A stretch of 64,000 nt of DNA from Macrotrachela quadricornifera (GCA_022393335.1 JAJEKB010021279.1:176711-240710), one strand, 5' to 3'; positions 35,682 to 48,561 are shown, counted from the stretch's first letter. Notes: generated by a model not told the origin, from the sequence alone. Program-made: numbers and translations.

Positions 35682-37134
35682 TACTCGAACTTCATAAGAG
35701 ATTCATTATAGTTCCTCTGATTTCATTGTTAAGAAGTTGGAGTAATAGAACAGTTAGAATAAGAATTTTTTTTTGTTGTTTTTTTTTATAGAAATTAATG
35801 AATAGTCTATTTGATCTATAGATATAATATAACTTAAACGGAAATCAAACGACTATTCTCATTTGCATCCATTGATACTAATGATAGAAGAAGAAGAAAA
35901 CAAATCAAGGTATTCGAAAATAGTATTGAATATCTTAGAAAAACCATCGAATAATTTTCTCTCTTTTTTTTTGTGTTTTGTGTCGACATTTAATACCCTG
36001 GAAAGAAACAATTTGTTTTATGCTATACAACAGGGACTATAACAATACATTTTTCTATATATTATTATTCTTTTGTTATATCCCGAATTTTGTTTTTTTC
36101 TTCATACATTCATTTGTAAATTACAAATAGACCGAATATTAAACAAAGAATCATTTATGAATAGTATAAATAAGTATAATGAAGATAATTTTTTTAATAA
36201 GAATATATAAGTAAAGATATACTTTATTTTTTCTCATTGGAATATATATATATAAACAATAAAAAACAATCAATAAAGTAGAATATACAATGATTATGAG
36301 ATAAAAACTTTTTCGAAAATTATTCTGTCATAATAAATAGAATTATTTTTCAGTACATATATAATTAATAATGAATATATATATATATCATTCAATAAAA
36401 CAAAATTTCTATAGATATTATTCGAGGGAATAGATTTTTACTTATGTTATGATAATTACATTTTCCTATCCTATGAGAAGAAATATTCAATAAAGAACAA
36501 TATAACACAAAAAAAAGGAGAAGAAATGGATTAAATATTTAGTATGTGAAACATACATCTGTTTAGTGATGATATATTCTTTTCTTTATACAATATGATG
36601 TGCATATGGTAATAACATATTTGGTTAAGAATGCATATAATTCATTAGTTTAACTATAGAAGAAGTGATTAGTTTTCTTTTAGAAATACTTAGAAAAACT
36701 TGTTCATACAATCTAGACGATAATTTTTTTTTCTCAATGTTTTCTAATGATGAGAGAGAGAGAGAAAAGAATTTTTTTATGTAATAGAAAGGTTACAGAG
36801 AGGAAATGAGACGAAGAAAAGAGAAAAGTACTTTTTTTTTTAACGCTAAACTCATTTGAAAGCATTACACTTTCATCAATAAATGTAGATAGAAAACATC
36901 ACTCGCTCTTTTTTTTTTTTTGTTAATAAAAACCAAGAATTAGCCTATATTTTTTAAATTTATTTTTTCATACATATGAAAATAGATTCATTTGCTTGGA
37001 TAACTATTAATATTTGTAGATTAGCGAACATCTGTTAGTTATATATGTATATTTATTTTTCCCTTATTGATTTATTTTGAATAGAATATGTTTTTAAATA
37101 TTATTTTAGATTTAATGTTTCGAATATAATTTCA
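34557..37134. other. Intergenic, AT-rich with TA microsatellites
   Basis: No gene found. TA repeats lie at about 34621-34640, 35084-35106, 35650-35679 and 36243-36256. A GA run lies at about 36752-36764. The end, TATTATTTTAG at 37100-37110, resembles a splice acceptor just before the next gene. Confidence 0.45.
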
Positions 37135-39398
37135 ATGAATTGCAGTGAAGGTAAAGTAGACAAAAAAAAAAGAAAATAATATTAAAAAAAATTTTTTTAT
37201 TTTAATTTAATTAAAGATCCAAGTCGATTAACTGAATATCATTTTCGTTCATCATTTGCATTTTGGACATTAGGTGTAATTAGTGTAATATTATCATTTT
37301 TTGCAAATGCTGGTAATTTAATTAATTTATTTGTTCTTACAAGACGACATATGCGTTCAACAATGACAACACTTTTAGTTACACTTGCGTGGGCTGATCT
37401 TGTTCCACCAACAGTTGTTTCATTAAATAATATATTATTTTATTATTTTTTACCATGTATGAATAATTCATCAACATTTCTAACAACCCACATTATTACT
37501 CGTTCAATTTTTAATGTCTTAGCAAATATATTTACAACATTTAGTAATTGGCTTATTGTATTAATAACTACATTTCGATTAATTGTTGTTACGGTAAAAA
37601 TAATATTTTATTTAATTAGATGTGTTTTTTTTTTAATAATATTTATCGAAAGATGATTTTTATTTTCTTGTTTTTCGATTAGAAGAAAATTTTACAGGTG
37701 CATTTTTTCTATTCTTTCTAATTGAGATATTGTTGAACTAAATCATTTTCTATTAAAATAACTGTCATACTCCTTTTTAACATCAACTGTTATAGATCAA
37801 ATATGCACTAAAGTATTGAGAATTCTAAACTTGCCTTGTTCTATTTGATCTTAATATGGGTTACGTTTTTTTTTTATTTGATTGTTTATAAATCAGATAT
37901 TGTAATCTTCTATACATTGAATTAATTAATTTTGAGTATATTTATCGATTTTATCCTGTCAAAATTTATTTTCTAAATATTCATTTTATTAATAATATAT
38001 TGTATGTATTATTCAATTTGATCATTTCAGACACAAAATCAGGTTACAAAAACAGTAAATTTAGATAGAAGAACATCATTTTTAATCATTATTTACATAA
38101 GATAGTCTCGAGTAGACTAAAGCTAAAAAAAAACAATTATATCTATATATAATAAACTCAATTAATTTAATCTTAGATAAAAATTAATAAAAATCGTGTT
38201 TACCTTTTAAAGAACAATATTAATTCTACTGTAAAATAATAAATCTTCTTAGTCTAGTAATGATAATAATAGGTCAAATAGTCGGAAAAAATAATACATA
38301 TATATATATATATATCTATATATTCTAATTATAGAAACCATTACTCGCAAAAAATTATTGTAATCGTCGTACAGCACGTTCTGCAATTGTGATTATTCTT
38401 ATACTTTCAATATTTATTAATCTTCCACTATTTCTTTATACTAGTATACGTGTTTATTGTACAAATAATACTAAAATAAAATATTATGGACTTGAATTAT
38501 CATCAATATTACGTACAAGATATTTTTCACGTCTTTTTTATCCAACAATGGTTATTATATCATTACTTATTCCATGGTTAATATGTTTTCTTATATGGTT
38601 ATTTTTAATACGTGCATTACGTTCAGCACAAGTACAATTAACAACAAAAACAATGAATACAGCATTTACAAATGATCGTAAACAAGATACATATTTTCGT
38701 ATAACATTAATGATTGTTTGTGTTTTATCTGTTTATATGGTATGTCGTAGTGTACATTTATTTGAAGTTATACATATATTAATCACGCCATTATTTAATA
38801 TTGAACAACAAATTTATTTTGCACAAATACGTGTAAAATTATTTTGTATATCAAATATAATGTTAACTATAAATCATGGTGCAAATTTTTATATTTATTC
38901 AATAAATCCAAAATTTCGTTTAACACTTAAATTATATTTAACATATTATTTTCGTCGTTGTAGAATAAAACGTCGACGAGCATTTACAGTATTTCATTTA
39001 CGAAGAAAAAAAACCAATGATAGTTTAGATGGTTTAAGTATAGCAAATGATTTTAATCGTTCATTAATGTTAACAACACCAAATGGTTTAACACCTGCTA
39101 ATGATAATAATTATAATAATAATAATAAAAATAGATTTTTTTATCCAACAAGTAGTTTACGAAAACCACAAAAATATATTAATCAATTTGTTGATCCTAA
39201 TTCAAATAATGAAAATTCAGAAAAAAGTTTTGTTTGGAGAGAAATTGAACAAACATTAAAAAATCCTCGTCGGTAAGAATATTTTATTTTTTATTTTTCA
39301 TTAAATCAAAACACTTAGAAAAATTTTATAAGATATTCAGAAATGTATATTCGTTCTATTTCATTTTTAGGATGAGAACTCAAAAATTATTCAAATGA
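37135..39398 (+). CDS. Rhodopsin-like GPCR with 16-base first exon
   Basis: The exons are 37135-37150, 37217-37593, 38335-39272 and 39371-39398, giving 452 residues. The first exon codes only MNCSE plus one base, and supplies an NCS glycosylation site. TM1 has FFANAGNLINLFVL, TM2 has LLVTLAWADL (class A LAxAD form), and TM3 ends ITTFRLIVVTKP with FRL in place of DRY. TM7 has NHGANFYIYSINPKFR, close to invertebrate peptide-receptor-like families. The C-terminal tail is long and has RR-rich, Asn-rich and Ser/Thr-rich stretches suited to phosphorylation. The end is uncertain. Reading through CGG gives TAA at 39274-39276, while splicing at CG|GTAAGA adds nine residues (RMRTQKLFK). The ligand is unknown. 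The second intron is 741 bases. Confidence 0.85.
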
Positions 39399-39535
39399 TT
39401 TATGAAAGACTAATATTCAATATCTGTATTACGTTTTCTTTTTTTTTTTGTATAATAAAATGTATAAATAAGCGCCTTTGCTGTTAAAATTTATTCCGTT
39501 TTTCAATTTATATAAAAAAAACAAAATAGAAATTA

Positions 39536-42500
39536 ATGAATAATAATCAACAAATTTGGTGTATTCCAACAGATTGGTAAGAAATTCTAAAATTTTTTTA
39601 AATTAAAAATAATCTCTGCATGAAATATATATATAAAGAGAAAAGAAATAAATTAAATTACATCCAATTCAAACTATGTCATTTTCTCAACAGGGAAGAT
39701 CATATCATGTGAAATACTTCGCAGTTTTTTTTTTTGTCAAAGATATATTTTCAATGGCATTGTGACTTTTCATTTAATTGTATATACCAATAATTTTTTA
39801 TATGAGTATGAATGAGTAAAACTAAATCGACTAGAAAGTAATTAAGAACGTAATACTATTCGATATATTTATTGAAAAATGATTTAAACTTCTTAAATGA
39901 TAATCTTGCTTAAAAAGCATATGTATCTATAAATAATAATTAATCTTTTGTTCTTTTTTTTTTGTTTAATATCAATCATGATACTATTAATAAAGAAGAT
40001 TATGAGAATATATATTGTTTACAAAATATGATTTTAATTTGAGTGGGTTTTGTTAATATATTTAAAGATAATAGTGTTCTTTTGATCATAAGAATTTTGA
40101 AAAGCCCTAGAACATTTTTCTATATAATCTTTGTGGAATTAAATGACAATAAAACTATGTTTAAAATTAGATCTTTATTGGAATATAATACATAAATAGA
40201 TAGTAGCTGCTGATTAGAAATTGTTGACCTAATGATATTAATGAGATTTTTTGATTTAAATGACCCTATTACTTGATATATTTCTTTTCGAATAAGAGCT
40301 AGAACTATTTATTATTGAGTTGATAGGCATTAAAATAGGCTATTTATCATACTTATTTATATGAAAGGTGGTCATTACACCCGAACTGTCACTTGGACAA
40401 ATGATAAAAATGTTCTCCTTTTTTTTTATCCGACATTAACATAATATAGGAAAACAAATTGTTTCTAACTTTCAATAAAATAAAGAATATATAAAAATTT
40501 CATTAGAATTTCAAAGTTCCATCTGTTGTATAAAAACAATGAACATATGTGTTATGTTATTCTTTATATTCTATTCATGTAGTTTAATAACCTCTCAACT
40601 TGATAATCATCGTCAATGTTAATAATTTAATATGAAATATGAATTCTTTTGAGTTCTTTACCCTTTTACATTAGTCTAATAGATCTATTATTGAGTCGAT
40701 GTTTATAGCAATAGTGAATGACATAAAAATTGAATGTTTTGTCAATCTGACCTTTTTTTCCAGTTCTTTTGATGCTATGATTGAGTATTCATTATGTTTT
40801 CTAACTGAAATATCTTAATTAATATGTGATGAAAAAAAAGGGTCATTTTTTATTTTCTAGTGTTCCATTTCTTGCAGTAAAATTTCATCAATAAATATTA
40901 ATTTCAAAAAAAAAACATCAAATATTTTAAGGCTGCGACATCATGGGATCAAACATATATAAATCTTGGTAATACATTTCTATCTGATACAACAGAAAAA
41001 ATTCTTACACAAATTCGTGATTTATTAGATCTTGATGAAGTAAAATAAAGAAACAAAAATTCTTTTTTTTTTATAAAAAAATTTTTATTTCTGATTGATA
41101 AATGGCGATCAATTATACTCAATATGGTTGAACGTACACTTGCTTATTCAGTAAAATTATGCCTATAAAATGCTTTTTTTGTTTCCTGTTAATATTATTC
41201 ATAGCCAAGTATTAATCAAGATTTACTTATTGCAAATATATCTGAAAAAATTTTTTATGATTATCGATCAATTGTAAAAACAAAAAAAGAATTTTTTTGA
41301 ATAAGATTTTTTTTTTAATAAAAATTTTTTAGAAAAGAAATCCTAATGAAACATTTGAACAAAGTATTAATGAAGTTTATAATCAATATAAATCTATAAT
41401 ATCATCACGATCAGCTAGTGGTGATGTAAGTTTATTAATTAAAATAATTGGAAATTTTTATTTTTTTAGATACCTGATCAATGTGTAAAAGAAGTTATAT
41501 GTAGTATAGAACAATTTAAGAATCGTCTTTTAATTCGAGGAGAAAAAGTTAAAAAAAACAGTTTAAATGAAAAAGATACTGTAAAAAAAATTTAATATTA
41601 TTTAATTTAATTTTTATTTTATTTTAAGGATTTGAATAAATTAGATTTAGCAAAAGATGAATCTGTACAATTAATGAAAAATTTATCAGATAATAACGAA
41701 TTTGTATAAACCAAAAAAAAATATGTATTCTGTTAGTTATTAAAAAGAAAAATTTTATTATTTAGAATAAATTAGATTCAGAAGAAAAAGCAGGTAGAAG
41801 AAAAAAAATATCTTATTAGAAATGTACAAACTACTATTAATAAAACTCAATTAGCTACTTCACCAATTATACAAAATTATATTGATAATTTAAAATCTAA
41901 TATAGGAGAACGAAAAGCAAATCTTGATGAACATGATATTCAAATAAAACAACGAGAACAAACTGATTTATCAAAATTTGAATCAGCAACACTTCCAAAT
42001 ATTCAATCCGCTCATCAAAAAATGAAGAAAATCAATTCAGATTATGATACAACACCTTTATTAACCAAAGTAATTCTTTTATATATTAAATTGGAAATTT
42101 AATGATTAATTGCATATGAAGACAAGTACATTAGTAACAAAAATGAATTTGAAAATAAAAATATCTACAAACTTTCTTGAGTGTCGTTCAGAAAAACAGC
42201 ACATTTGAAGACATTAAATGATTTTTTTCTGATCACGGCAACAGTGTTTAAAAAATTCCAAATTGCAATCTGAGTCAGGATCCAAGTTCCCAAAGAGAAA
42301 AACATATCCTTACTTTATCTCCATGGTACACAAAAAGGAGACGAAAAACAATAGATCTAGATTTGAGATCGTTCAATTCTATCGAAATTGATTTTATTTC
42401 TAGTTCTTATTTAGCATATTTCTAACAACGATTATCAAAAAATACCACACAAACAAAAACATCATCAATCACAAAAAGAACATGATTATAATAGGTAATT

Positions 42501-42709
42501 TTTCTTCGCAAAAAAAAAAAAGAATTCTTTATTATTATATTTTAATTAACAAATCTTGAATATCTTAATTCCATATTTAGTGGTAAATATTTTTTCTTCT
42601 CAATTAAACCAAAAAAAAAGAACATTTTTTTTTCTTAGATTGTATTGATTATAATCCATATCGAAATTATGCGCAATATAAAGAAAAACGTTTATATAAT
42701 AATAAATAA
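39536..42709 (+). CDS. Multi-exon coiled-coil protein, unknown (ends uncertain)
   Basis: The firm exons are 40932-41039, 41205-41273, 41333-41425, 41470-41580, 41629-41703 and 41794-42069. All begin and end in phase 0. They read AATSWDQTYINLGNTFLSDT, KILTQIRDLLDLDE, SINQDLLIANISEKIFYDYR, FEQSINEVYNQYKSII and CVKEVICSIEQFKNRLLI. They finish with a long charged helix (NYIDNLKSNIGERKANLDEH). A likely 5' end is the exon 39536-39576 (MNNNQQIWCIPTD) plus a 16-base exon 40861-40876, which fit in phase. A likely 3' end uses 42415-42494 (KHHQSQKEHDYN) and 42639-42709 (DYNPYRNYAQYKEKRLYNNK), though the join between these two is unresolved. It ends about 50 bases from the PPTC7-like stop on the other strand. 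The family is not recognised. Confidence 0.58.
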
Positions 42710-42759
42710 AAAGAAAGAGAATATCTATTAAATATTTGCTTGTTTTGTTTTTATATAAA

Positions 42760-44479
42760 TTATACCGAATCAACTCGACATACAATAACTAAAATATCAT
42801 CGCGTCCATTGGCTATATATCCTGAAAGAAACAATAATGACAATGTTTATTAATAATTTGAAATATTATAATTCTACCTTCAACTGCTTGACTAAGAAGA
42901 TCATCAGCTAAATCTTGTAGATGCTATAAAATAAAGTAGTATTTAATATAAGACAATGAACAATTTCCATAGAGTAGACATTATTTCTAAGAAAAACTAA
43001 AGATTTTCTTAAACTTAGATATCCGAACTTGATCGAATCTCGAGTCTGTCCATTTCTATTTTTATTATTCTTCTTTCGATGCCTAGCATAACAGATCTTC
43101 TGAATTTTGAATTCGAATATTCAAACTCAGTGCATACCTAATCAAATCTATATTGAACTTCCAGAACATTACAGTTATCTGATTTTCCTCTCTACATAAT
43201 CTCATTAATTACCTCATCGTTCAACATATATCTCGCATTAATTAAATCTAGTAAAAGTATAATTTCGATTTTTTTACTTAATGTCTACTTAATTGCTTAC
43301 TATGCATAATATTTAAAAAAATCTCAATTACTTTATTAGTATTTCGCATCATAATTTCATGTAATTGATCAGCTTTAATTACATCCCATAAACCATCTGA
43401 TGATAAAATAATAATATCATCTTGTTGAACTTCAACTGTATCTAATGAACAATCTCTTAATACTTCGCTAAAAAATAAAACAATAAAATAATATTGCATT
43501 TCAAAATTATTGATTCTCTTGAAATTATATATAATTTTATTTTTTTTTATATTACTAACTTTTCATTAATAAAACATGGTAAACCTAATGAATCATTAAC
43601 AGCAAATAATTGTCTTGGTCCACAACCATTTGAACTCATTGTACATTTTGATCGACAATATATTTCATTATTTCGATAAATAACAAAACCACTATCACCA
43701 ATATTAAGTGATGTTAATGTATTTTCTTGTTTATCAAGTGCAAGTAAACATAATGTACTACTACCTACATATGATCTTTTCTTTATTAAAAAATAAAAAT
43801 TTTTTTTACCTCGAATACGACTTGCTTCAACTTGTTGCATAGCTGAAAGAATAAGACGTGGCAATTGATTTGGTTGAATATTAGATTGATGAAGAATATT
43901 TCGACAAGAAGCAAGTATAGCACGAGAAAAATCAGCTGGATTTATACCAAATGAACGATTACCACCAGCACCATCAGCTAAACCTTTATAAAAAAAAGTA
44001 AAATCTTTATTTTCTTTTTTATTTTATTTACCAATAAAACAATAATCTCGATTGTCAACAATCATGCCAGCATCATCACCAAAATCTCCATTAGTTAAAT
44101 TTAAATTTGATAATGGTAATCGTCCACGCATAGATTTTGATGCACCATTAACAGCAATACGTAAACATAATTGTGTTTTAAACATTGCTGGATAAATTCT
44201 TTCATGAATTATTTGTCCATTAGATACTTGATAAGTACATGTACGTGGTGATTTATTTTTTGAAAATATTTCATTTGTTTTATTAACAGATTTTTCAGAT
44301 TTATTATTAATATTATTTGCTGTAACACGTGTATTATATTGTTTATTTGATACCCATTTTTCATCATATGTTATTGTTGGTTGAAAACGGAATGATGAAA
44401 ATGTTGATTGACTTCGACGATTATTTTGACGAAAACTTGAATGACGAACAAGTTTACGTGTTAAACTATGTAGAATCAT
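42760..44479 (-). CDS. PPTC7: PPTC7-like mitochondrial PP2C-family protein phosphatase
   Basis: The exons on the - strand are 44479-44032, 43983-43810, 43764-43560, 43467-43332, 42923-42878 and 42821-42760, giving 356 residues, with all joins in phase. It is a metal-dependent Ser/Thr phosphatase of the PPTC7/SpoIIE-like branch, which in animals acts in the mitochondrial matrix, including on coenzyme Q and mitophagy factors. The N terminus (MILHSLTRKLVRHSSFRQNN) is basic and hydroxylated like a matrix-targeting signal. Metal-binding and core motifs are GDDAG (134-138), GLADGAGGNRSFG (from 150), GSSTLCLLALD, NIGDSGFVIYR, DDIIILSSDGLWDVI and the last Asp pair in GRDDILVIVC. It is about 50 residues longer than the human protein, mostly in an Asn/Lys-rich N-terminal stretch. 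Confidence 0.9.
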
Positions 44480-45331
44480 TTAAAAAGAACATGCTTAAAC
44501 TTAATAATTCAGATGTTCGAATGGTTTTTAATTTGTTGATATTTATGAAATATTTTAAGAAATGTATTTCTAAGGAAATATGGAGAAATCCGGCAAATGC
44601 CAACAAAAAAAACCTGTTTTTTAGGTAAAATATATCGAGAATCATCAAAAATGTTTGTAAAAGGTCTGATTATAGGCGACTTTTCTATGCATTAGTCTTA
44701 ACTCTAATAATTTAAATCAAGACTACTAATAAATACTTATGAACTGTCCAGTATGAATCAATCAGTTCGAAAGAAATAAAAGAGAAACTATTGATTTTAA
44801 GCTGCATTTTGTATTATATTGTTTTTTTTTTTAATTTAGAAATTAAGACATGTAACGCAGAATGCGACTATTTGCTATGAAGTCATCTATTATTTAGACT
44901 TGAGTAAGGCATTAATTCTTCGGTTGTAGGTTCCTCCTACAGTAATTCAATATTTCGAAAAAAAAATTGTTCCTTAGAACTTTGACCTGAAACTTTGTAC
45001 CCAGCAAGGTCTTAATTAAATATAAAATTTGATCAAATTTTAGATATCACAATATCAAGATATGAATTTTTTTGACATATGTACTTTATACATAAAATAT
45101 TGATGAAAGATATGGACATATTGAGACATTTATTTCCTATTTATGTGATATCTTAAATTGATAAAATTTTATATTTAATGACGATATTAATGTATACAAA
45201 ATTTTAGGTTAAAATTTTTGAAATACAATCTCTTTCGGTAAATAAAGTGAACTATTCATTCGTTAGTACACTTTTGTCATTCGAATAAATTAAATAAAGC
45301 ATATAGTAATTATGTTTGTATATATACTTAC
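44480..45331. other. Intergenic with a palindromic element
   Basis: The first part is the 5' flank of the PPTC7-like gene. The stretch 44975-45235 is an inverted repeat, listed separately. I see nothing else. Confidence 0.45.
44975..45235. repeat. Imperfect palindrome (MITE-like), about 75-base arms
   Basis: The left arm (about 44975-45050) contains TTTGACCTGAAACTTTGTAC, then TTAAATATAAAATTTGATCA, then AGATATCAC. The right arm (about 45158-45235) is the reverse complement, with around 20 percent mismatches. The loop is about 107 bases and AT-rich. It has no coding capacity and is probably an old non-autonomous element. Confidence 0.7.
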
Positions 45332-45549
45332 GATTGTTCACTACTAGTATTTGAATCATGTTTATAAATATTTTCTGTAATTAATCTATTTCCATTTTCC
45401 ATATATGTTCTTGTAATTCCATTAAATTTTTTATTATTCATTACTTTTAATTGATCTTTTTGTTGGTAAAATAGCGTTCCTTTAATATCATTCATAATAC
45501 AATATTGTTCTTTTTCATAATATTGTGACAAATTTTTTATTCGATTCAT
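45332..45549 (-). CDS. Short unknown gene, first exon only
   Basis: A 73-residue frame starts MNRIKNLSQYYEKEQYCIMN and continues through DIKGTLFYQQKDQLK and YMENGNRLITENIYKHD. It ends at a GTAAGT donor after TSSEQ. It is hydrophilic, has no recognisable domain, and lies between the PPTC7-like gene and YARS2 on the same strand. A downstream acceptor near 44986 would add only a few residues before a stop, giving a very short gene, but this is not secure. Confidence 0.35.
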
Positions 45550-45772
45550 ATAGTAAATGTAAAATTTGACCTATTTTCGCCCTTGTCCTTTCTCTATCTC
45601 TTCGGCTTTTTTTTTCTTCTTCTTTCGATTACTTATAGAACTAATATCCATGCAATCAATCAAAATACATATATATCTATATGAACCTTTTGCGGTTGAA
45701 CACACACACATATATAGATATGTCAAAGTTTACATCATCGATTTATAACAAAAGAAAAAAAAAAAAAAGAAC

Positions 45773-48058
45773 CTAAATTTTTTGACGCAATAATACATCG
45801 GTATTTGTCCATCGAATCATATAGAAATTTTTCTTTCCTATAAAATAAAAAAATTAATTTTATTTTTTACATTGTTTAACAAAAAAGAAAAACTAAATTT
45901 TTTCTTACCAACACGTAATACAGTAATCATAGTTGGTAATATATGTATACCAAAAACGAGTATTGCATGAGGATTTGATAATTTTTTATGATTAACATAA
46001 ACTCCACCATCATTAATTACTTTAAGTGCAACAGATTGATTTGAAAAACATTTTGCATACATACATATATCGAGTAAAGTTAATTCTAATAAATAAAAAC
46101 AAAAAAGAAAACATTAATTATTAATTTTGTATTTCTTACCTGGATTAATTGCCATTTGAATTGTTGGAACACTATTTGTTAGACCATCAATTTCTTTTTC
46201 TGTTAAATTATGAAGTAAATCAATATTATGAGCAAACATTGCCTGAGTACTACGTATTGCTGATTCAAGTCCTTTTTCTAAAAGAAGAAAATTTAATTTT
46301 TTTTTCTTATATAATAATAAGTAAATATTAACCTCCATGAATTAATAATGTTATTTGTTTAGCTAATTTTATTTGAGCAGCATATTCATGAGGTTTTTCC
46401 TTCAATAAGATAAAAACAATGCTGTTTTTTTCGTATAATGAAATAATTTAATTTTTACTCTATGTATTTTCATAACTTGTTCAATTTCATTAAATGGAAG
46501 AAATGTAAATATTTTTAAATATTCTTCAACTTTTGTATCAGGTGTATTTCGAAAATACTAAAAACACACAAAACATTTGAATCTTATATTAAGAAAAAAA
46601 AAGAGAATGATTAACTTGATAACATTCATATGGTGTAGAAAGATTTTCATCAAGCCATAAAGCATTTCCAACACTTTTACCTAATTTTTCTCCACCTTCA
46701 TTTGTTATTAATGGTACAGTAACACCTATTAGAATAATAAAATAGTTTTTATTTATATAAGTATATATATAAGTACCATAGCTATCTTCTTCAAAATTTG
46801 TCATACGTGAAATAAAATCATGACCAGTACGCATATTACCTATTTGATCAACACCACCAAGCTAAAATAATTTTGAAATATGTGAAGCCAGAGATACAAT
46901 GAATTTCGTATTTTAAAGCGAATTTAAGCTAACAGATAACCTCTTTAGTTCCTCGGTTTATTTTAACTCATATAATCTTTAAAATAATTCATTCAAGACT
47001 ATAAGAATATGTAACAACAATTTTTATTTCTAATTCGACAAAACAGAAATATCTTAATAATTCAATTACTTGAAAACGACAATTATATTGTTTAAATAAA
47101 CAATACCAATCATAAGCTTGATAAAGTTGATAACTAAATTCATTATAACCTAATCCATCATGAGATGTTTCAAGACGAGTTTTAATACTAAATTTATCAA
47201 AAATAAATAAAAAAAAAAACAAAAATAAAATTTCTAACATACACTTTACGTGAAAGTAATGGATTCATTCGAAAATGTGGTCCATATGTTGAAACAAATG
47301 TAATTGTATTCATATTATCATAAAATGATAAATTATTTACAAACCTTTTATTTAAATTAATATTAAAATTACTTAGAAAAGAATATCTTACATTAAAGGT
47401 AATAATTTTTTTTGTTGATCTTTCCAAAAATATTTTTCATGATTTTGAAATATTAATTGTATTAAATTTTCAATATTTTCTGTATTAGATACAATATCTT
47501 CATTACTTAAATTTTGTTTACGTTCATGTAATCGTCCAGATGGATCACCAATTAATACTGTCGCACTGCCTAACTAAATTTATAAGTCAATATAAATAAC
47601 ACACAAATATATATATATATATATTTACAAGTGCAATAGGTTGATGACCAGCTCGTTGCCAATGAAGTAAACCAATTAAACCTATGAAAATCATAAAAAA
47701 TTTTTTATTTAAATTTGAAGAAAATATTTTGTTTTTTTATTACCAACTAAATTTCCAACATGTAATGATTTAGCTGTTGGATCGAATCCACAATAAATTG
47801 TTTGTTTTTTTGATGTAACAAGTTTTCTAAGATTAGGGCTTATAAGAAAAAAAAATCAATCATCTATTTTATTTTTTTTTTGTTTCTTAATCAATATAAA
47901 ATAAAAACATACTCAACTTCAGCTAAATTATCACAAAAAAGTCCACGTTCTTGTGCTTTAAATACATCATCAAAACTAGTTGATAAAGATCGTATTGATA
48001 TTAAATTACGAATAAAACAATAACGTACTAATGAATGTTTTATTAGAATATTTATCAT
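45773..48058 (-). CDS. YARS2: Mitochondrial tyrosyl-tRNA synthetase
   Basis: Thirteen exons join in phase: 48058-47913, 47838-47744, 47681-47629, 47573-47392, 47344-47243, 47187-47070, 46861-46777, 46725-46616, 46557-46459, 46399-46333, 46277-46140, 46085-45909 and 45837-45773. The 478-residue product is almost the same length as the human enzyme. It charges mitochondrial tRNA-Tyr in the matrix. The N terminus (MINILIKHSLVRYCFIRNLI) looks like a targeting peptide. The class I signature HIGH appears as HVGN (75-78), after the tyrosine-site block YCGFDPTAKSLH. GDPSGR, the YDWYCLFKQYNC region and QLGGVDQIGNMRTG follow. KMSKS appears as KLGKS (274-278). The C terminus (VINDGGVYVNHKKLSNPHAI) is the S4 RNA-binding domain. 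A TTTTCAAG acceptor abuts the start ATG, suggesting a 5' UTR intron or trans-splicing. Confidence 0.95.
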
Positions 48059-48561
48059 CTTGAAAATAAAACAAAAAAATCTATTATATATATATACATT
48101 GAAATATTTAATAGACAAGATTATTATTAAGATAATTTTTCAAGTAAAAACAGAGAAAATTGATGTATTAATATAAGAGCAGGTAAACTCGTATCAATAA
48201 TCAGTAGATTTATCAATGATGATGTCATTAAAGAAAAAGGAACTTGTACAATATATTATTTATTTAAGATTCATAGATTAAATTTTTTTTACTTTTAAAT
48301 TTATTTTATATGATTATCTTTTTAGTATGTATAATATCAATAACTTCCTCTATGTCAATTTTTGATTGGTTATTCATAGTGAAGTCCATAAGGAAAAAAG
48401 AATGGCACGTGCAATCCAATGACAGAAATACGTCATGAGACTAAAAGGAATCACGCACCCAGCAACGCGTCAGCCACGCAAACAATCGAGTCATTTTTAT
48501 TCATAGATGAATTTCTATTGATTAAGAAAATAAAATTTTATTAATTGATTTGAAAAAAAAA
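48059..48561. promoter_or_regulatory. Divergent promoter region between YARS2 and the 528-residue gene
   Basis: YARS2 starts at 48058 on the - strand and the next gene at 48562 on the + strand, so these 503 bases must hold both promoters. The part of about 48395-48490 is less AT-rich than its surroundings and has ACGTCATG, GGCACGTGC (an E-box-type CACGTG core) and CGCGTCAGCCACGC. No motif was tested. Confidence 0.5.

Noticed and set aside
35441..35695. 84-codon - strand frame
   Set aside because: Its start runs through a TA microsatellite giving Tyr-Ile repeats; not coding.
41767..41793. Reading NKLDSEEKA as an exon of the coiled-coil gene
   Set aside because: It is out of frame with the long exon that follows. 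Using the CAG acceptor at 41791-41793 keeps phase 0, so this piece is intronic.
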